A stretch of 25,978 bases of DNA from an uncultured Rubritalea sp. (GTDB lineage Bacteria > Verrucomicrobiota > Verrucomicrobiia > Verrucomicrobiales > Akkermansiaceae). Numbering within the stretch: position 1 is the stretch's first letter; each line of letters opens with the position of its first letter. Shown here piece by piece: positions 7,244 to 17,581 of the stretch. Where the stretch lies: positions 1 through 25,978 of the forward strand of contig CALFBV010000095.1 in assembly GCA_937951395.1 (NCBI GenBank). The letters are read 5' to 3'. A model generated the notes under the pieces. That model was not told the DNA's origin. It saw only the letters and a program-made list of their open reading frames with translations, and made no database searches. Made by a program: the position numbers and the translations under genes.

Positions 7244-8281
7244 ATGCAAGTATCCGACCTAAACATCACTAAAAACGTTCCTCTCCCGTCACCCGCTGAC
7301 ATGATGAACGAGATCAGTCGATCAGACGAGCAGGCTACATTCATGTCTCAGTCCCGTGAAGTCATCCGCAACATTCTTAATGGAACGGACTCACGTTTCC
7401 TCCTCATCGTAGGACCATGTTCTATTCATGACACCAAGGCTGGTATCGAATATGCAGAGAAACTAGCCGCACTCGCCGACCAGGTGAAAGACAAGGTCTA
7501 CATCGTCATGCGCGTCTACTTCGAGAAGCCACGCACCACAGTAGGCTGGAAGGGTCTCATTATGGATCCAAATCTCGATGGCTCTGATGACATCGCTGCT
7601 GGACTCCGCAAGGCACGCACATTCCTTCGTCAAGTAATCGACCTAAGACTCCCAACTGCGACGGAACTACTCGACCCTATCACCCCACAATACATCGCGG
7701 ATCTCATCTCATGGTCAGCCATCGGTGCTCGCACTACAGAGAGCCAGACACACCGCCAGATGGCGAGTGGATTATCGATGCCATTAGGATTTAAAAACAC
7801 CACCACTGGTGACCTTATCGCCGCGGTGAATGCCATCAACGCAGCTACCCAACCACAGACATTCCTAGGAGTATCTGATCAGGGAGTAGCCTCAGCAGTG
7901 ACTACATCAGGAAATCCAGACTGCCACATCATTCTCAGAGGTGGTGACAATGGACCAAACTACTCAGCAGAGCATGTGGCAAGTACAGTTGAAAAACTTA
8001 CCTCTAAGGGCGCGTGCAGCAGCATCATGATCGATGCCTCACACGCGAACTGCGAGAAGAACCACGAGCTCATGCCGAATGTCTACCGTGAAATCTTCAA
8101 GCAAAGAGCTGCTGGCAACACCAAGATCATAGGCGCTATGTTAGAAAGTCACCTAGCAGCAGGAGCACAGAAATTCCCGCAACCACTAGAAGACCTCAAC
8201 TACGGTCAGTCCATCACCGATAGGTGTATCGACTGGGACACCACTGTGCAACTCGTGACAGAAACTCAAGCCGCTCTTTAG
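7244..8281 (+). CDS. 3-deoxy-7-phosphoheptulonate (DAHP) synthase, class I AroFGH type
   Basis: 345 residues. Condenses phosphoenolpyruvate with erythrose-4-phosphate, the entry step of the shikimate pathway to aromatic amino acids. Signatures of the E. coli AroF/G/H type are present: LIVGPCSIHD, MRVYFEKPRTTVGWKGL, PTATELLDPITPQYIADLIS, WSAIGARTTESQTHRQMASG, HIILRGGDNGPNYSAEHV and IMIDASHANCEKN. The N-terminal ~45 residues, where this type carries its allosteric region, are present, so feedback inhibition by an aromatic amino acid is likely, but which one cannot be read by eye, and no symbol is given. It starts 26 nt after metY, preceded by an A/C-rich leader with no Shine-Dalgarno. Confidence 0.95.
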   Translation: MQVSDLNITKNVPLPSPADMMNEISRSDEQATFMSQSREVIRNILNGTDSRFLLIVGPCSIHDTKAGIEYAEKLAALADQVKDKVYIVMRVYFEKPRTTVGWKGLIMDPNLDGSDDIAAGLRKARTFLRQVIDLRLPTATELLDPITPQYIADLISWSAIGARTTESQTHRQMASGLSMPLGFKNTTTGDLIAAVNAINAATQPQTFLGVSDQGVASAVTTSGNPDCHIILRGGDNGPNYSAEHVASTVEKLTSKGACSSIMIDASHANCEKNHELMPNVYREIFKQRAAGNTKIIGAMLESHLAAGAQKFPQPLEDLNYGQSITDRCIDWDTTVQLVTETQAAL

Positions 8282-8305
8282 AGCTTTAAATTTTGTAACT
8301 TCAAA

Positions 8306-8345
8306 ACAGCGTATTGGGATCGACATAATCAATCCCGTGCGCTGT
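8306..8345. terminator. Possible hairpin terminator between convergent genes
   Basis: ACAGCG (8306-8311) pairs with CGCTGT (8340-8345), and GGGAT (8316-8320) pairs with ATCCC (8332-8336), giving an interrupted stem. Read on the minus strand, it is followed by a short TTTT, so it could end the nrt operon. The stem is interrupted and the T run is short. Confidence 0.4.
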
Positions 8346-8350
8346 ATCTA

Positions 8351-9244
8351 CTAGCTCACCTTCTCATGGTTTCTACGTATCACCTCTACTCTTTCTTTAT
8401 CCATGAAGCCTAGTATCTCACCATTAGCGAAGACTCTTGGCTCACCTTTGATGTGTGAGCGCTGCTCTAGGAAAGCCAATAAATGCTCCCTGTAAGCAAA
8501 GAAGTTAGGATCATCAAATACTTCTTTTCTTTCTCGTGGTCTGGGGAAGCCAATTTCTAAAATTTCTCCAACACCAGCCTTAGGGCCATTAGACATCATC
8601 ACGCATCGGTCAGCCATGAAGACCGCCTCATCTACATCATGCGTGACTATCATCGCGGTGAGTTTTTCTTTAGCTAGAATATCAATGATAACATCCTGGA
8701 GTTCCATCCGTGTGAGAGAGTCTAGCCTCCCGAATGGCTCATCAAGCAGCAGCACCCTCGGCTGTAGGGCAATAGCTCTCGCGATGCCAACTCTCTGCTG
8801 CATACCTCCAGACATCTCTCTAGGGTATTTCTTCATCTCATCACCTAAGCCTACTGCTGAGAGGGAGTATTCTACTATCTGGATGCGCTCCTGCTTACTC
8901 ACATGTGGATACACATTCTTCACACCCAACATCACATTATCAAATGCTGTCATCCAGGGCATAAGACAAGGCGCCTGAAACACAACCGCCCTGTCTGGCC
9001 CTGGTCCATCTATCTCTTTGTTACCAACGATGATACCACCACCTGATATTTCATTCAGACCAGCTAGCATTGTTAGAACCGTGGATTTACCACATCCAGA
9101 GTGACCAATGAGTGAGATGAATTCACCTTCTTTGATTTTGAGGTCGAAATTCTCAACCACTCTGAAATCTTCACCATAGGGGTTCGGGTATTCCTTGATG
9201 AGGTTAGAAATTTCAACAAACTGGGAATTCTCTTTCGTTATCAT
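8351..9244 (-). CDS. nrtD: Nitrate-type ABC transporter ATPase (NrtD-like)
   Basis: 297-residue ABC ATPase on the cytoplasmic face of the importer. Walker [10 protein letters not shown] (residues 47-55), signature MSGGMQQR (144-151), Walker B VLLLDEP (164-170) and the switch histidine in IVTHDVDEA (His202) are all intact. [19 protein letters not shown] is the Q-loop region typical of the nitrate/sulfonate/taurine importer class. After the ATPase core come about 85 residues including [17 protein letters not shown], also usual in nitrate ATPases. It is the last gene of the unit nrtA-nrtB-ATPase-ATPase, 38 nt after the previous gene. Substrate nitrate is inferred from the adjoining nitrate reductase; nitrite or cyanate are alternatives. 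Confidence 0.88.
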   Translation of the reverse strand: MITKENSQFVEISNLIKEYPNPYGEDFRVVENFDLKIKEGEFISLIGHSGCGKSTVLTMLAGLNEISGGGIIVGNKEIDGPGPDRAVVFQAPCLMPWMTAFDNVMLGVKNVYPHVSKQERIQIVEYSLSAVGLGDEMKKYPREMSGGMQQRVGIARAIALQPRVLLLDEPFGRLDSLTRMELQDVIIDILAKEKLTAMIVTHDVDEAVFMADRCVMMSNGPKAGVGEILEIGFPRPRERKEVFDDPNFFAYREHLLAFLEQRSHIKGEPRVFANGEILGFMDKERVEVIRRNHEKVS

Positions 9245-9282
9245 AAATTAATTTCTGTTAGATTACTTGAGCTAATGTACTT

Positions 9283-10185
9283 CTATTTCTTTTTAGGGGA
9301 TATGTGCTTACTCTGAAGGTGAGAGAACCTAGGAGTGGCAATAGGCAGGCTAAAGTCTCTCGGCTGGACATCAGGCATCGTGACCTTCACATCAGATTTC
9401 AGTTCCTTACTTTCTTTATTCAGACCTAGCATGAATGCTGTGATCTCAGACTTTAGACGCATGAACTCTGGCTCATCATTCAATGTGTGACGGTCTCTAG
9501 GTCTTGGCATATTCACTACAAATCCTTTAGACAATGTCGCGCCTGGCCCCATAGTGAGAGGGACTATTCTATCTGCCATGAGGACGGCTTCATCCACATC
9601 ATTAGTGATCATCACCACCGTTCTCTTATCGTTTTCCCAGATGTTTAGTATCTGGTCTTGGAGCTCAGAGCGTGTTAGAGCATCTAAAGCAGATAGAGGC
9701 TCATCTAGTAAGAGCACCTCTGGATCTAAAGATAAAGTCCTGGAGAGTGAGGCTCGCTGGCGCATGCCGCCTGATAGCTCGTGAGGCTTTTTATCCACTG
9801 CGTGATCTAGTTTTACCATTTTTACGTAGTGTAGCATTTTCTCATGCACTTCAGCCTTAGTCAGCGTAGGAAATACTCTGTTAATGGCTAGCTTCACATT
9901 ATCCCCTACTGAGAGCCACGGGAGTAGTGAGTAGTTCTGAAACATCATCCCCAGCTCTGGTCCTGGTTCCTTGATCGCTTTACCTTTGAAGCTAGACTCA
10001 CCTTTTACGGGTAACTGTAGCCCGGATAATAAATTCATTAAAGTTGACTTACCAGATCCTGAGAACCCGATCACAGCTACGAACTCATTTTCTTCCACAC
10101 TGAGATTAATATCCTTTAGAATATCCACTCTATTTGTTGGCGGACCGAATGAGACATCCACGTCTTTTAATTCTAGAAATGACAT
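9283..10185 (-). CDS. nrtC: Nitrate-type ABC transporter ATPase (NrtC-like, without fused binding domain)
   Basis: 300 residues. Walker [10 protein letters not shown] (40-48), signature LSGGMRQR (137-144) and Walker B VLLLDEP (157-163) are intact, but the switch region reads [10 protein letters not shown], with Asn195 where most ABC ATPases have histidine. The partner ATPase keeps histidine, so a heterodimer would hold one consensus and one altered site. [10 protein letters not shown] and VNMPRPRDR after the core are typical of nitrate NrtC/D proteins. Cyanobacterial NrtC carries a fused nitrate-binding regulatory domain of about 380 residues; this one stops after a short basic tail ending HISPKKK, so that nitrate-sensing domain is absent. 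The permease gene ends 21 nt upstream. Confidence 0.87.
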   Translation of the reverse strand: MSFLELKDVDVSFGPPTNRVDILKDINLSVEENEFVAVIGFSGSGKSTLMNLLSGLQLPVKGESSFKGKAIKEPGPELGMMFQNYSLLPWLSVGDNVKLAINRVFPTLTKAEVHEKMLHYVKMVKLDHAVDKKPHELSGGMRQRASLSRTLSLDPEVLLLDEPLSALDALTRSELQDQILNIWENDKRTVVMITNDVDEAVLMADRIVPLTMGPGATLSKGFVVNMPRPRDRHTLNDEPEFMRLKSEITAFMLGLNKESKELKSDVKVTMPDVQPRDFSLPIATPRFSHLQSKHISPKKK

Positions 10186-10206
10186 AATGAAATTTGTAAG
10201 GTAAAA

Positions 10207-11826
10207 TTAGATAGTAGCTGGAGCTCCCTCGAATGAGACTAATCTCTGGAAGATAACCATGATGCGGTCGAGTATCAGACCGATGATTCCTACGATGAAT
10301 ACCACCACTACCATCTTCGCTAGTGAGTCTGATCCGCCGTTATTAAATTCATCAAAGACGAACTTACCTATACCCTCAGATGAAGAGAGTAGCTCGGCTG
10401 CAATCAGCACCATCCAGCCAACTCCTAGTGAAATCCTCAAACCAGCAAAAATCAAAGGCAAGGATGACGGGATGATGATCTTGAAGAGTCTAGCGAAGAA
10501 TCCTAGCTTAAGAACACGAGCCACATTCATATGGTCTTTATCTATACTTGCCACACCGAGCGCAGTGTTCGCCATGGTTGCCCACAGTGAGCAGAGAGCC
10601 ACAGTGATGGCTGATGCGATGAAAGCTGGGTTGATCTTATAGACACCGATCAGAGGAAGCTCACCTAAGAACTCCATGAATGGATGTTTATCTGGATTAG
10701 GGAATGCTCCCATGACCAAGATCAAGATGATCGGCAACCACACGATAGGTGATACAGGCTTAAATATAGCGATGAACGGTGTCATCATAGCCATAAATGT
10801 CTTATTAAGCCCACAGAATATTCCTATTGGGATAGCTAAGAATGAACCTAAGAAAAAGCCTGTGAATACACACAGCACAGACCGCTTCACCTGATACCAG
10901 ATGGTCTTAGAGCCTGCATACTCTGACTCTTCTTTCTTACTGATCACGCTCTCCTGCTTTACGATAGATTTTGCTTTCTTCAGAGCGTCTGCACCAGTGA
11001 GTGTGGTTAGTTCTTGTTCATAGGCTGAGATGCGCCCCTTCTTTTCATCGATGATGAGTGACTTGTTCTCTGTAGAAAGCAGCGTCTTATACGTCTTTAG
11101 AAATGCGAGCCTCTCTGAGAAATACGTTTCCTCAGCCTTTATCTCCTCTAGATCAAGTGACTTCTCCCCGAGAGTTACACTTATCTTCTCTTTGATCAGA
11201 TTACGCTTTTCCCTGTCTAGAGTATCTTGTGCATCATCAGCACGGACTAACTCTAATAGCTTCTCAGCTGCACTCTCATCTCCTGGTGTCATGCTTTGAG
11301 AAAACAGCTCCAGCTCTTCTGCTCTAGCTGTCGCAGCTACTTTGATGCTCTCTTTTAGAGCCTCGTATTCCGCTTGTATAGGTGCCACTTTACTAGCAAT
11401 ACTAGCTTTAGTCACCTCTTGCTGGCTCGCTACTGCTTGACCAGCTAGCTCTAGCGCCTTCGCTACTGAGCTTATTTTTTCTTCTACTGCTTTCAGCTCT
11501 ACTTCACGTTCTTCGCCAGATAGGTTATATGCCTTTTCTTTAGCTAGTTCATCATCGTGAAGTTGGTCGATAGCCTGATAGGAAGAGTATATCTTACTCG
11601 ATGTCGGTAGCTTGCCTGACTTCGTCTTAAATGTATCTACGATAAAACCATCATAGATAACGAAGAGTGCGACAAAAACTGCGATGAGTGGAACGATGAT
11701 CCATTGCCCTATCTTCTTTAGTTGCACTTGAGGTTCCTCACCGTAACAGAGTCTAACAACTGGATCTAAAAAAGTCAGCCCTGTAATATCAATGGTTTTT
11801 AATAGTGAATACTTTATTTTTTTCAT
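10207..11826 (-). CDS. nrtB: Nitrate-type ABC transporter permease (NrtB-like) with large coiled-coil-like insertion
   Basis: The C-terminal ~220 residues are a standard binding-protein-dependent permease: membrane segments, [12 protein letters not shown], and the coupling region [20 protein letters not shown] continuing to [14 protein letters not shown] single hydrophobic helix (about residues 48-66 counted from an upstream ATG at 11847) precedes [12 protein letters not shown], resembling the conserved LPGP stretch after helix 1 in NrtB. In normal NrtB (about 280 residues) the second helix follows soon after; here some 250 charged Glu/Lys/Ala-rich residues intervene (about 70-320) with few prolines and glycines, consistent with long helices or a periplasmic coiled coil. 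The start at 11826 (MKKIKYSLL) is preferred to 11847; neither has a Shine-Dalgarno. Confidence 0.85.
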   Translation of the reverse strand: MKKIKYSLLKTIDITGLTFLDPVVRLCYGEEPQVQLKKIGQWIIVPLIAVFVALFVIYDGFIVDTFKTKSGKLPTSSKIYSSYQAIDQLHDDELAKEKAYNLSGEEREVELKAVEEKISSVAKALELAGQAVASQQEVTKASIASKVAPIQAEYEALKESIKVAATARAEELELFSQSMTPGDESAAEKLLELVRADDAQDTLDREKRNLIKEKISVTLGEKSLDLEEIKAEETYFSERLAFLKTYKTLLSTENKSLIIDEKKGRISAYEQELTTLTGADALKKAKSIVKQESVISKKEESEYAGSKTIWYQVKRSVLCVFTGFFLGSFLAIPIGIFCGLNKTFMAMMTPFIAIFKPVSPIVWLPIILILVMGAFPNPDKHPFMEFLGELPLIGVYKINPAFIASAITVALCSLWATMANTALGVASIDKDHMNVARVLKLGFFARLFKIIIPSSLPLIFAGLRISLGVGWMVLIAAELLSSSEGIGKFVFDEFNNGGSDSLAKMVVVVFIVGIIGLILDRIMVIFQRLVSFEGAPATI

Positions 11827-11960
11827 GGTTACAAAATTTAATACCATTCACTAAGCACCAGTCATGCCACTATAAATATTACAACTCATAGAAACCATTA
11901 ATTTCACTCATCATTAAATAGAAGTCAGCGCTTCAGCTCTATCATTTTGAGCAACAAAAC

Positions 11961-11990
11961 AGGCACACCTCAGATGAGATCTACCTGCCT
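11961..11990 (-). terminator. Possible attenuating hairpin between nrtA and nrtB
   Basis: In the 170-nt gap between the binding protein and permease genes, AGGCA (11961-11965) pairs with TGCCT (11986-11990), with an inner AGAT/ATCT pairing. On the minus strand it is followed by GTTTTG. It could end part of the transcripts after nrtA and so keep the binding protein more abundant than the membrane parts. The stem is imperfect and the T run weak. Confidence 0.4.
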
Positions 11991-12016
11991 ATTTATTCTT
12001 CGGTTACTAACTGTCT

Positions 12017-13378
12017 TTACTCAGGATCTTTATTTCCGATTTTATGGCTATTCAGATATTTGACAGGCTCTTTGCCGTCATATTCTATGCCATCGATAAA
12101 ATCTGTAGTTGCTGGCTTGAAGCCATCAGTCTCCCATGGAACATCCGCTTCAGTTATTTTCTCTTCTTCTAGTAGAAGCTTCGCTGCCGCTAGATACACT
12201 TCAGGCTTATAGACTTTCTTAGCAGTTTCCATATACCAGTCTTTGGTCTTAGCATCTGAGATCTGCCCCCATCTACGCATCTGAGTGAGAAACCAGACAC
12301 CATCAGAATACCAAGGGTATGTGCAATGGTGCTTGAAGAATACATTGAAGTCTCGCATCTCACGCTTGTCTGTCTTTTGGAATAAGAAGAAGCCAGTCAT
12401 TGAGTTTTTGATAACATCGTAGTCTGCTCCTACATAGTTTGATTTAGCGAGGATACGTGCTGCTTCTTCTCTGTTTACTAATTTCCCGTCTGCATCTGTT
12501 TCATCTAGCCATTTTCCCGCCATGATCAGTGCTTTAGTGACCGCAATGTTTGTCTTAGGATTCTCGTCTGCCCACTTTTTAGATACGCCGAACACTTTCT
12601 CTGGATTATTCTTCCAGACATCATAGTTAGTAGTGACTGGGACACCTATCCCTTTCGCTACAGCTTGTTGGTTCCACGGTTCACCTACACAGTAACCTTG
12701 GATATTACCGCTTTCTAGGGTAGCTGGCATCATCGGTGGAGGTGTCACAGATAGCTCCACTTGCGCACCGGTTCTACCGCCAGTATCAGACTTTGTATAC
12801 ATCCCTGGGTTTATCCCTGCTGATGCTAGCCAGTATCTTAACTCGTAGTTGTGAGTAGATGTTGGGAAGACCATTCCCATCTGAAGTTTCTGTCCTTCTT
12901 CTAAAATCTCTTCTACAACGGGAACAAGAGCCTCTGCTGTAATAGGGTGAGGAGGAGTGGGCGAATCTAAAGCAGGGTCGTTTTCTTGCATCTGACTCCA
13001 GATGTCATTAGAAACAGTGATCGCATTCCCATTTAAATCCATGGTGTAGGAAGTAACGATGTGAGCCTTGGTTCCAAATCCGATAGTCGCTGCGATCGGC
13101 TGACCTGATAGCATATGCGCACCATCTAAGTCTCCAGAGATCACATTATCAAGTAGTGTCTTCCAGTTAGGCTGGGCAACCACTTCTACCTGCAGCCCTT
13201 CGTCCTGGAAAAATCCTTTTTCTTTAGCTATGACCAGAGGTGCACAGTCTGTTAGCTTGATGAAGCCGAACTTTAATAAGTCTTTCTCAACATCTAATTG
13301 CTCCGCATGTAATGACGTTGCCATCATTGAACCAAATGCGGCTGATATTATAAGAGTGTTAATTTTTGTATTTTTCAT
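12017..13378 (-). CDS. nrtA: Nitrate-type ABC transporter substrate-binding protein (NrtA-like)
   Basis: 453 residues. The chosen start (13378, [20 protein letters not shown]) gives a Sec signal peptide with cleavage after SLHA, so the protein is periplasmic; the longer frame to 13429 would place 17 odd residues before it. The mature part shows family features: [53 protein letters not shown], and [17 protein letters not shown], which matches the nitrate-binding NrtA/NasF group. The C-terminal ~150 residues ([20 protein letters not shown]) are also typical of that group. No lipobox cysteine is seen, unlike cyanobacterial NrtA. It is the first gene of the transporter unit, 92 nt downstream of nasA on the same strand. 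Confidence 0.9.
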   Translation of the reverse strand: MKNTKINTLIISAAFGSMMATSLHAEQLDVEKDLLKFGFIKLTDCAPLVIAKEKGFFQDEGLQVEVVAQPNWKTLLDNVISGDLDGAHMLSGQPIAATIGFGTKAHIVTSYTMDLNGNAITVSNDIWSQMQENDPALDSPTPPHPITAEALVPVVEEILEEGQKLQMGMVFPTSTHNYELRYWLASAGINPGMYTKSDTGGRTGAQVELSVTPPPMMPATLESGNIQGYCVGEPWNQQAVAKGIGVPVTTNYDVWKNNPEKVFGVSKKWADENPKTNIAVTKALIMAGKWLDETDADGKLVNREEAARILAKSNYVGADYDVIKNSMTGFFLFQKTDKREMRDFNVFFKHHCTYPWYSDGVWFLTQMRRWGQISDAKTKDWYMETAKKVYKPEVYLAAAKLLLEEEKITEADVPWETDGFKPATTDFIDGIEYDGKEPVKYLNSHKIGNKDPE

Positions 13379-13453
13379 AGTATGGTTGTAATAAATGTTA
13401 CAATTCTCATTGAGCAATTGCTGAACCAAAGTCCATGAATCTGGTTCATTGAG
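13379..13453 (-). promoter_or_regulatory. Upstream region of nrtA with two dyads and the shared island element
   Basis: Three structures are packed here: TTGTAA-N6-TTACAA (13386-13403), 8 nt before the start codon; TGAACCA-N13-TGGTTCA (13422-13448); and ATGAATCTGGTTCATTGAG (13435-13453), which resembles the sequence upstream of the nas and nir genes. TCATTGAG also occurs twice. These suggest nrtA has its own regulated promoter and is not only read through from nasA. No convincing -35/-10 pair was found. Confidence 0.4.
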
Positions 13454-13470
13454 TTAATTAGAAGGCTCAG

Positions 13471-15687
13471 TTAAATAAAAATTTTCACAGCACAGTGCTT
13501 GTAGTTTGGCTGACGAGAGTATGGGTCAAAGCTCGAATGTGTGAGGCGATTCGCCTTAGCGTAGTGCATGGGCATAAATAACTGACCAGCCTGAACCGAA
13601 GAAGATATATAGGCTGTAGCCTCTACTGTGGCTCGCCTAGAGCTGATGCGAATGACCTCGTTTGATCTGACACCGAGAGCTACTGCATCTTCTGGATGGA
13701 TTTCTACATAGATAGATTCAGGATAGAGTTTTCTGAGTATTGCAGATTTTTTAGTCCTTGTCTGAGTGTGCCATTGTGCCGAGCTCCCCCTCCCTGTTAG
13801 AAGTATGAACGGGTATTCCGCATTAGTGAGCTCAGCCACTGGAGCCGGATCACTATAGAGAAATTTCGCCTTACCATCAGGATGATAGAATATTCTGTTT
13901 GCAAAGAGCCTTCTCTCATTGTCTGAGGCTAGCTCAGCTACATCAGCATCTGTGCAGGGCCATTGTATTCCTTTCATCTCATCTAACATTTTGTAATCTC
14001 TGATGCCGCTAATATCACAAGGCTGACCTCTGCTGATTTCTGTTAGGATCTGGAAGACTTCTTCTGGTGTTCCCCATTTACTAAACATTTCACCACAGCC
14101 CCAGTAGTGAGCTACTAGTTTGAAGATATTAAAGTCCGAGAGCGCCAAGCCTGGAGCAAGTGCCACTTTCTTCACCAGTCCGATGCGTCTTTCAGAATTT
14201 ATAAATACCCCATCTTTCTCACCCCAGCCGGCTGCAGGGAGAATAAGGTCTGCATCTAGAGCGCTCTCTGTATTAGCATACATGTCTTGCACCACTAAGA
14301 AGTCTAGCTTCTTCATGGCTTCATTGTATCTATCCTGGTGGATCCATGAGTGTGCACCATTAGTGGCTATAACCCATAAACCCTTGATCTTACCGTCATG
14401 GATACCTTGGATGATCTGGTCATATGCTAGGCTAGGCTCATCAGGGATACGGGATTCATCTATTTCTAAAATTCCTGCCACCTTCGCTCTGTCATCAGCT
14501 TTCGTAAAATCATGACCACCTAGAAGACTCGTGGTATTACTAAACAAACGAGAGCCCATCGCATTGCACTGCCCAGTGATGGAGTTAGCACCTGTGCCTT
14601 CTCTTCCTATGTTACCAGTCATCAGCGCTAGATTGATGATTGACTGCGCAGTTCTAGTGGCTTCGTGCCCTTGGTTCACTCCCATAGTCCACCAGAAAGA
14701 AACATTTTTCCCTTGGTGAATAGTCACTGCTAGCTTCTCTAATTTATTTACAGAAATGCCAGACTGCTGCTCCACCAACTCTGGAGTAAACTGCTCTACA
14801 TGAGAGGAAAATCCCTCATACTCGCTCGTATGAGACTGGATGAACTGCTCATCTACCCAACCATTTCTAATGAGAATGTGAGCGATGCCATAGAAGAATA
14901 TCAGGTCAGATTTTGGCATGATGGGGTAATGCTGAGTCCCTGCCACCGCAGTCTCTGTATTCCTAGGGTCAATAACGACGACCTCAGGATTTAACTTATT
15001 TTGCTCCACTCTCTGCCACATGATCGGATGAGTAATGCAGAGATTAGAGCCAATGAGAACGATGACATCAGACTTCTCAAAGTCTTTATAAGTATAAGGT
15101 GGCGCATCAAATCCGAAACTCTGCTTATATGCCACTACCGCAGTAGCCATGCACTGACGGGTATTCCCATCTCCATGTTTCATTCCCATGCCAAACTTTG
15201 CCAGCGCACCGAGGTATGCCATTTCTTCGGTCACTATCTGCCCCGTGCTGATGAATGCTACAGACTCATCCCCATGCTCGACTTGGATTGCTTTGAACCT
15301 TTCTTGGAAATGATGCATCGCGTCTCCCCAGGAAACTTCCTCTCGCTCGCTGCCTCTATTCTTTCTCAAGAGCGGAGCTGTGGCACGGTCATCTGCTTTC
15401 AGCGGCTCTAGAGCCTCCCATCCTTTAGGACATGCCATACCGATGTTTACCGGATACTCAGAGTCCGGCGTGATGTTCACTGCCTCATCATCCTTGATGT
15501 GAACGTTCAAGCTACAGCCTGTGGAGCAGAACCCACACACCATGCGCGTAGTCTGGTCTGGAGCTCTGTTCTTAGGCACCTGACCGAGACCAAATCTCCC
15601 AGGAGAGCGGAGTAGTAAGCTAGTCTTGGGACCATCATGCTGGATCAGCGGCGGCATCTTATCTGTCCACTTAGTTTTCGATTTCAT
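13471..15687 (-). CDS. nasA: Assimilatory-type molybdopterin nitrate reductase, catalytic subunit
   Basis: 738 residues of the molybdopterin oxidoreductase family. A [4Fe-4S] domain comes first (Cys51, Cys54, Cys58 in [12 protein letters not shown], and Cys86 in MACPKGWE), followed by signatures of the NasA/NarB group: [59 protein letters not shown]. The C-terminal region from about 625 ([19 protein letters not shown]) is the dinucleotide-binding domain. There is no twin-arginine signal, so the enzyme is cytoplasmic, and no C-terminal [2Fe-2S] extension as in the longer Klebsiella NasA. It overlaps the preceding gene by ATGA, implying translational coupling with the iron-sulfur/anchor protein. 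Nitrate is the expected substrate from sequence group and context. Confidence 0.92.
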   Translation of the reverse strand: MKSKTKWTDKMPPLIQHDGPKTSLLLRSPGRFGLGQVPKNRAPDQTTRMVCGFCSTGCSLNVHIKDDEAVNITPDSEYPVNIGMACPKGWEALEPLKADDRATAPLLRKNRGSEREEVSWGDAMHHFQERFKAIQVEHGDESVAFISTGQIVTEEMAYLGALAKFGMGMKHGDGNTRQCMATAVVAYKQSFGFDAPPYTYKDFEKSDVIVLIGSNLCITHPIMWQRVEQNKLNPEVVVIDPRNTETAVAGTQHYPIMPKSDLIFFYGIAHILIRNGWVDEQFIQSHTSEYEGFSSHVEQFTPELVEQQSGISVNKLEKLAVTIHQGKNVSFWWTMGVNQGHEATRTAQSIINLALMTGNIGREGTGANSITGQCNAMGSRLFSNTTSLLGGHDFTKADDRAKVAGILEIDESRIPDEPSLAYDQIIQGIHDGKIKGLWVIATNGAHSWIHQDRYNEAMKKLDFLVVQDMYANTESALDADLILPAAGWGEKDGVFINSERRIGLVKKVALAPGLALSDFNIFKLVAHYWGCGEMFSKWGTPEEVFQILTEISRGQPCDISGIRDYKMLDEMKGIQWPCTDADVAELASDNERRLFANRIFYHPDGKAKFLYSDPAPVAELTNAEYPFILLTGRGSSAQWHTQTRTKKSAILRKLYPESIYVEIHPEDAVALGVRSNEVIRISSRRATVEATAYISSSVQAGQLFMPMHYAKANRLTHSSFDPYSRQPNYKHCAVKIFI

Positions 15688-17324
15688 CGTTCTAGGTTTC
15701 CTGGCATTTTAAGTGTGACTACGGCTTGGAAGAAAATCTGCCGCTCTAGAAATTCTCCGATCAACATCGCTAAAATACCAACCACAGCAAATAGCGGTGA
15801 GTAGATGGCAAGAAAAATGGCGATAATTGTTAGCATCATCATACTCCATCTTAAAAGTAAGGTAGGCCGCAAGCTGTGGAGCTGGATTAGCGCGCTCTTC
15901 TTCGCCATCGACCAGTTAGTTTCACTAGCTGAGAGTAGTGAGATAGTCTCTGCTAAAGCCTTCCAGATGATAGCTGCTGCCATAATTACCCACAGGATAA
16001 CAGGAGTCTTCTCATGAAGAGATAGAGTGGCTAAGAGGAGAGTCGTGGCACCACCTATTAAAAGTGTGCCTATGAATTTATAAGTAGTCTTCTCTAATGA
16101 CCAAAATGCTCTCTGTGTATCCGCATATACCATGATGGAACAGAATACCGAGGTCAGCCCCAAGATGACCATTAAGGCACCAGTAAGAAGGATCCATGAA
16201 CCCTGTATTTCTGGCAGCCAACTTGGTAAATGAACACTCATCTTTGACACTACCGTTAGACCGGCGAAAGCTAGTAAGGCAGGCATCCACATGCCAAAGA
16301 GAATGATTTCCCTGCTGAGCCAAGATGTTCTTAATCCTAGAAAGACCCTCCATGAGCCAGCTGGACTACCTAGATGGAACACACTACTAGCCAGCCCCAC
16401 TAGACCTAAAATCACAGCCACTACAACGAGTGGTATCTGGAGAATAGATGACCACTCTGGATCTAGCCAACGAGCTACCACATCTGCCAACGAGACGCCC
16501 ACAGATAACTGAGTCAGGATCAGCATCCAACTCAGTGGGGTATGCTTATGCGAAGGCTGGAGTGAACGTTCATCCGCCGCTTCCATAGACCCACTCAGCT
16601 CTCTAGAGCTAGAGTAAACTGTGGATGGCAGGGTGTAGTCTGAGCGGAATGCTCCAGGGATAATAGATGATTGTTTCGCCGCATTGCCCCTTATTTCATC
16701 CGTCTCTATGAGCTGGATGGAGATAGCTCCAGTAGGACACGCTTGGACACAAGCAGGCGCTTCTCCCTCTGCTAATCTGTCATGGCACATGTCACATTTT
16801 CTGACTATCCCTAGATTTTTGTTATATTTAGGAACATCATACGGGCATTTCAGTGAGCAATATTCACAGCCAATGCACTGATCATCCAAATGTCTGACAA
16901 TGCCTGTGTCTGGAATTTTCTCATACGCACCTACAGGACATCCGCTAAGGCACCCTGGATCTGCACAGTGATGGCAGGCACTAGTGACTGTCTGCTTATC
17001 AGTGGTATCAAGACTCACTATCTCTCCCACATCTCTCCAAGACTCCTCATTATCTAAGCCATTCAAGCTATGACAGGCTACGACACATGCCTTGCAGCCA
17101 GTGCATTTATCCAGATCCACTGCGAAGCTATACTGCTCCCCTGTGGATGGTTTCCTGATCGGGATGAGGTCCTTATAGCTTTTTTCCTGAACCGTTTTTG
17201 TAGTGTTCTCATGCTGCTGACTAAACCTCTCCACTGCGGTGAGCTTTTTCTGCTCAGCAAGCAATGAATCAATCAAAGTTGATTCAGTAGTCTTCGCATT
17301 CTGTGGATCTGCTAATGTCGTCAT
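15684..17324 (-). CDS. Fused DmsB-like four-cluster ferredoxin and DmsC-like membrane anchor
   Basis: 546 residues in two halves. Residues 70-200 hold sixteen cysteines in DmsB/NrfC order: 74, 77, 80, 84; 117, 120, 125, 129; 150, 153, 156, 160; 177, 180, 192, 196, enough for four [4Fe-4S] clusters. After a linker of about 60 residues, residues ~264-530 form about eight hydrophobic segments resembling the DMSO reductase anchor DmsC, including [19 protein letters not shown] and [13 protein letters not shown]. DmsC anchors oxidise quinol. No Tat or Sec signal precedes the cluster domain, so the clusters face the cytoplasm. With nasA overlapping by 4 nt, the simplest reading is a quinol-to-nitrate-reductase electron conduit. 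GGGAAGG lies 7 nt before the ATG, one of few Shine-Dalgarno-like sites here. Confidence 0.88.
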   Translation of the reverse strand: MTTLADPQNAKTTESTLIDSLLAEQKKLTAVERFSQQHENTTKTVQEKSYKDLIPIRKPSTGEQYSFAVDLDKCTGCKACVVACHSLNGLDNEESWRDVGEIVSLDTTDKQTVTSACHHCADPGCLSGCPVGAYEKIPDTGIVRHLDDQCIGCEYCSLKCPYDVPKYNKNLGIVRKCDMCHDRLAEGEAPACVQACPTGAISIQLIETDEIRGNAAKQSSIIPGAFRSDYTLPSTVYSSSRELSGSMEAADERSLQPSHKHTPLSWMLILTQLSVGVSLADVVARWLDPEWSSILQIPLVVVAVILGLVGLASSVFHLGSPAGSWRVFLGLRTSWLSREIILFGMWMPALLAFAGLTVVSKMSVHLPSWLPEIQGSWILLTGALMVILGLTSVFCSIMVYADTQRAFWSLEKTTYKFIGTLLIGGATTLLLATLSLHEKTPVILWVIMAAAIIWKALAETISLLSASETNWSMAKKSALIQLHSLRPTLLLRWSMMMLTIIAIFLAIYSPLFAVVGILAMLIGEFLERQIFFQAVVTLKMPGNLER

Positions 17325-17581
17325 TTTACACCTTCCCTCGAATGTCCGGCACAGGATGAGTAGATTTTCATCTCATTAAATCGCGATGTGTTCGATGCGC
17401 GAGCTTATACAAGCGAGGTCATTCCCCTCTACTTAAGCATTTAGAACACCAGTGACGATGACCCTTATGAATCATTTTAATGAGAATTATTCATGCTTAT
17501 CCTAAGTCATTTACCACCAAATCAGATGATAATTCATGATTCACGTCAGGTTGGTCTGAATATTGCTATTAGACTATTTTA
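17325..17581. promoter_or_regulatory. Divergent regulatory region between nas genes and the LysR-type regulator
   Basis: A 257-bp region with several candidate control sites: the dyad ATGAAT-N16-ATTCAT (17467-17494), containing ATGAATCATTTTAATGAG; an 8-mer inverted repeat TGAATCAT (17468-17475) and ATGATTCA (17536-17543); and AATTCATGATT (17531-17541), whose reverse complement is found exactly upstream of nirA. LysR-type regulators commonly bind such divergent regions. A weak minus-strand -10 (TATAAG, 17409-17404) could serve the nas genes. GG-N10-GC spacings on both strands recall sigma-54 promoters but match only partly. Confidence 0.5.

Noticed and set aside
10259..11299. Several plus-strand ORFs of 72-127 codons opposite the permease gene
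   Set aside because: They are antisense shadows of a gene with clear membrane helices and motifs; their translations lack any family signature.
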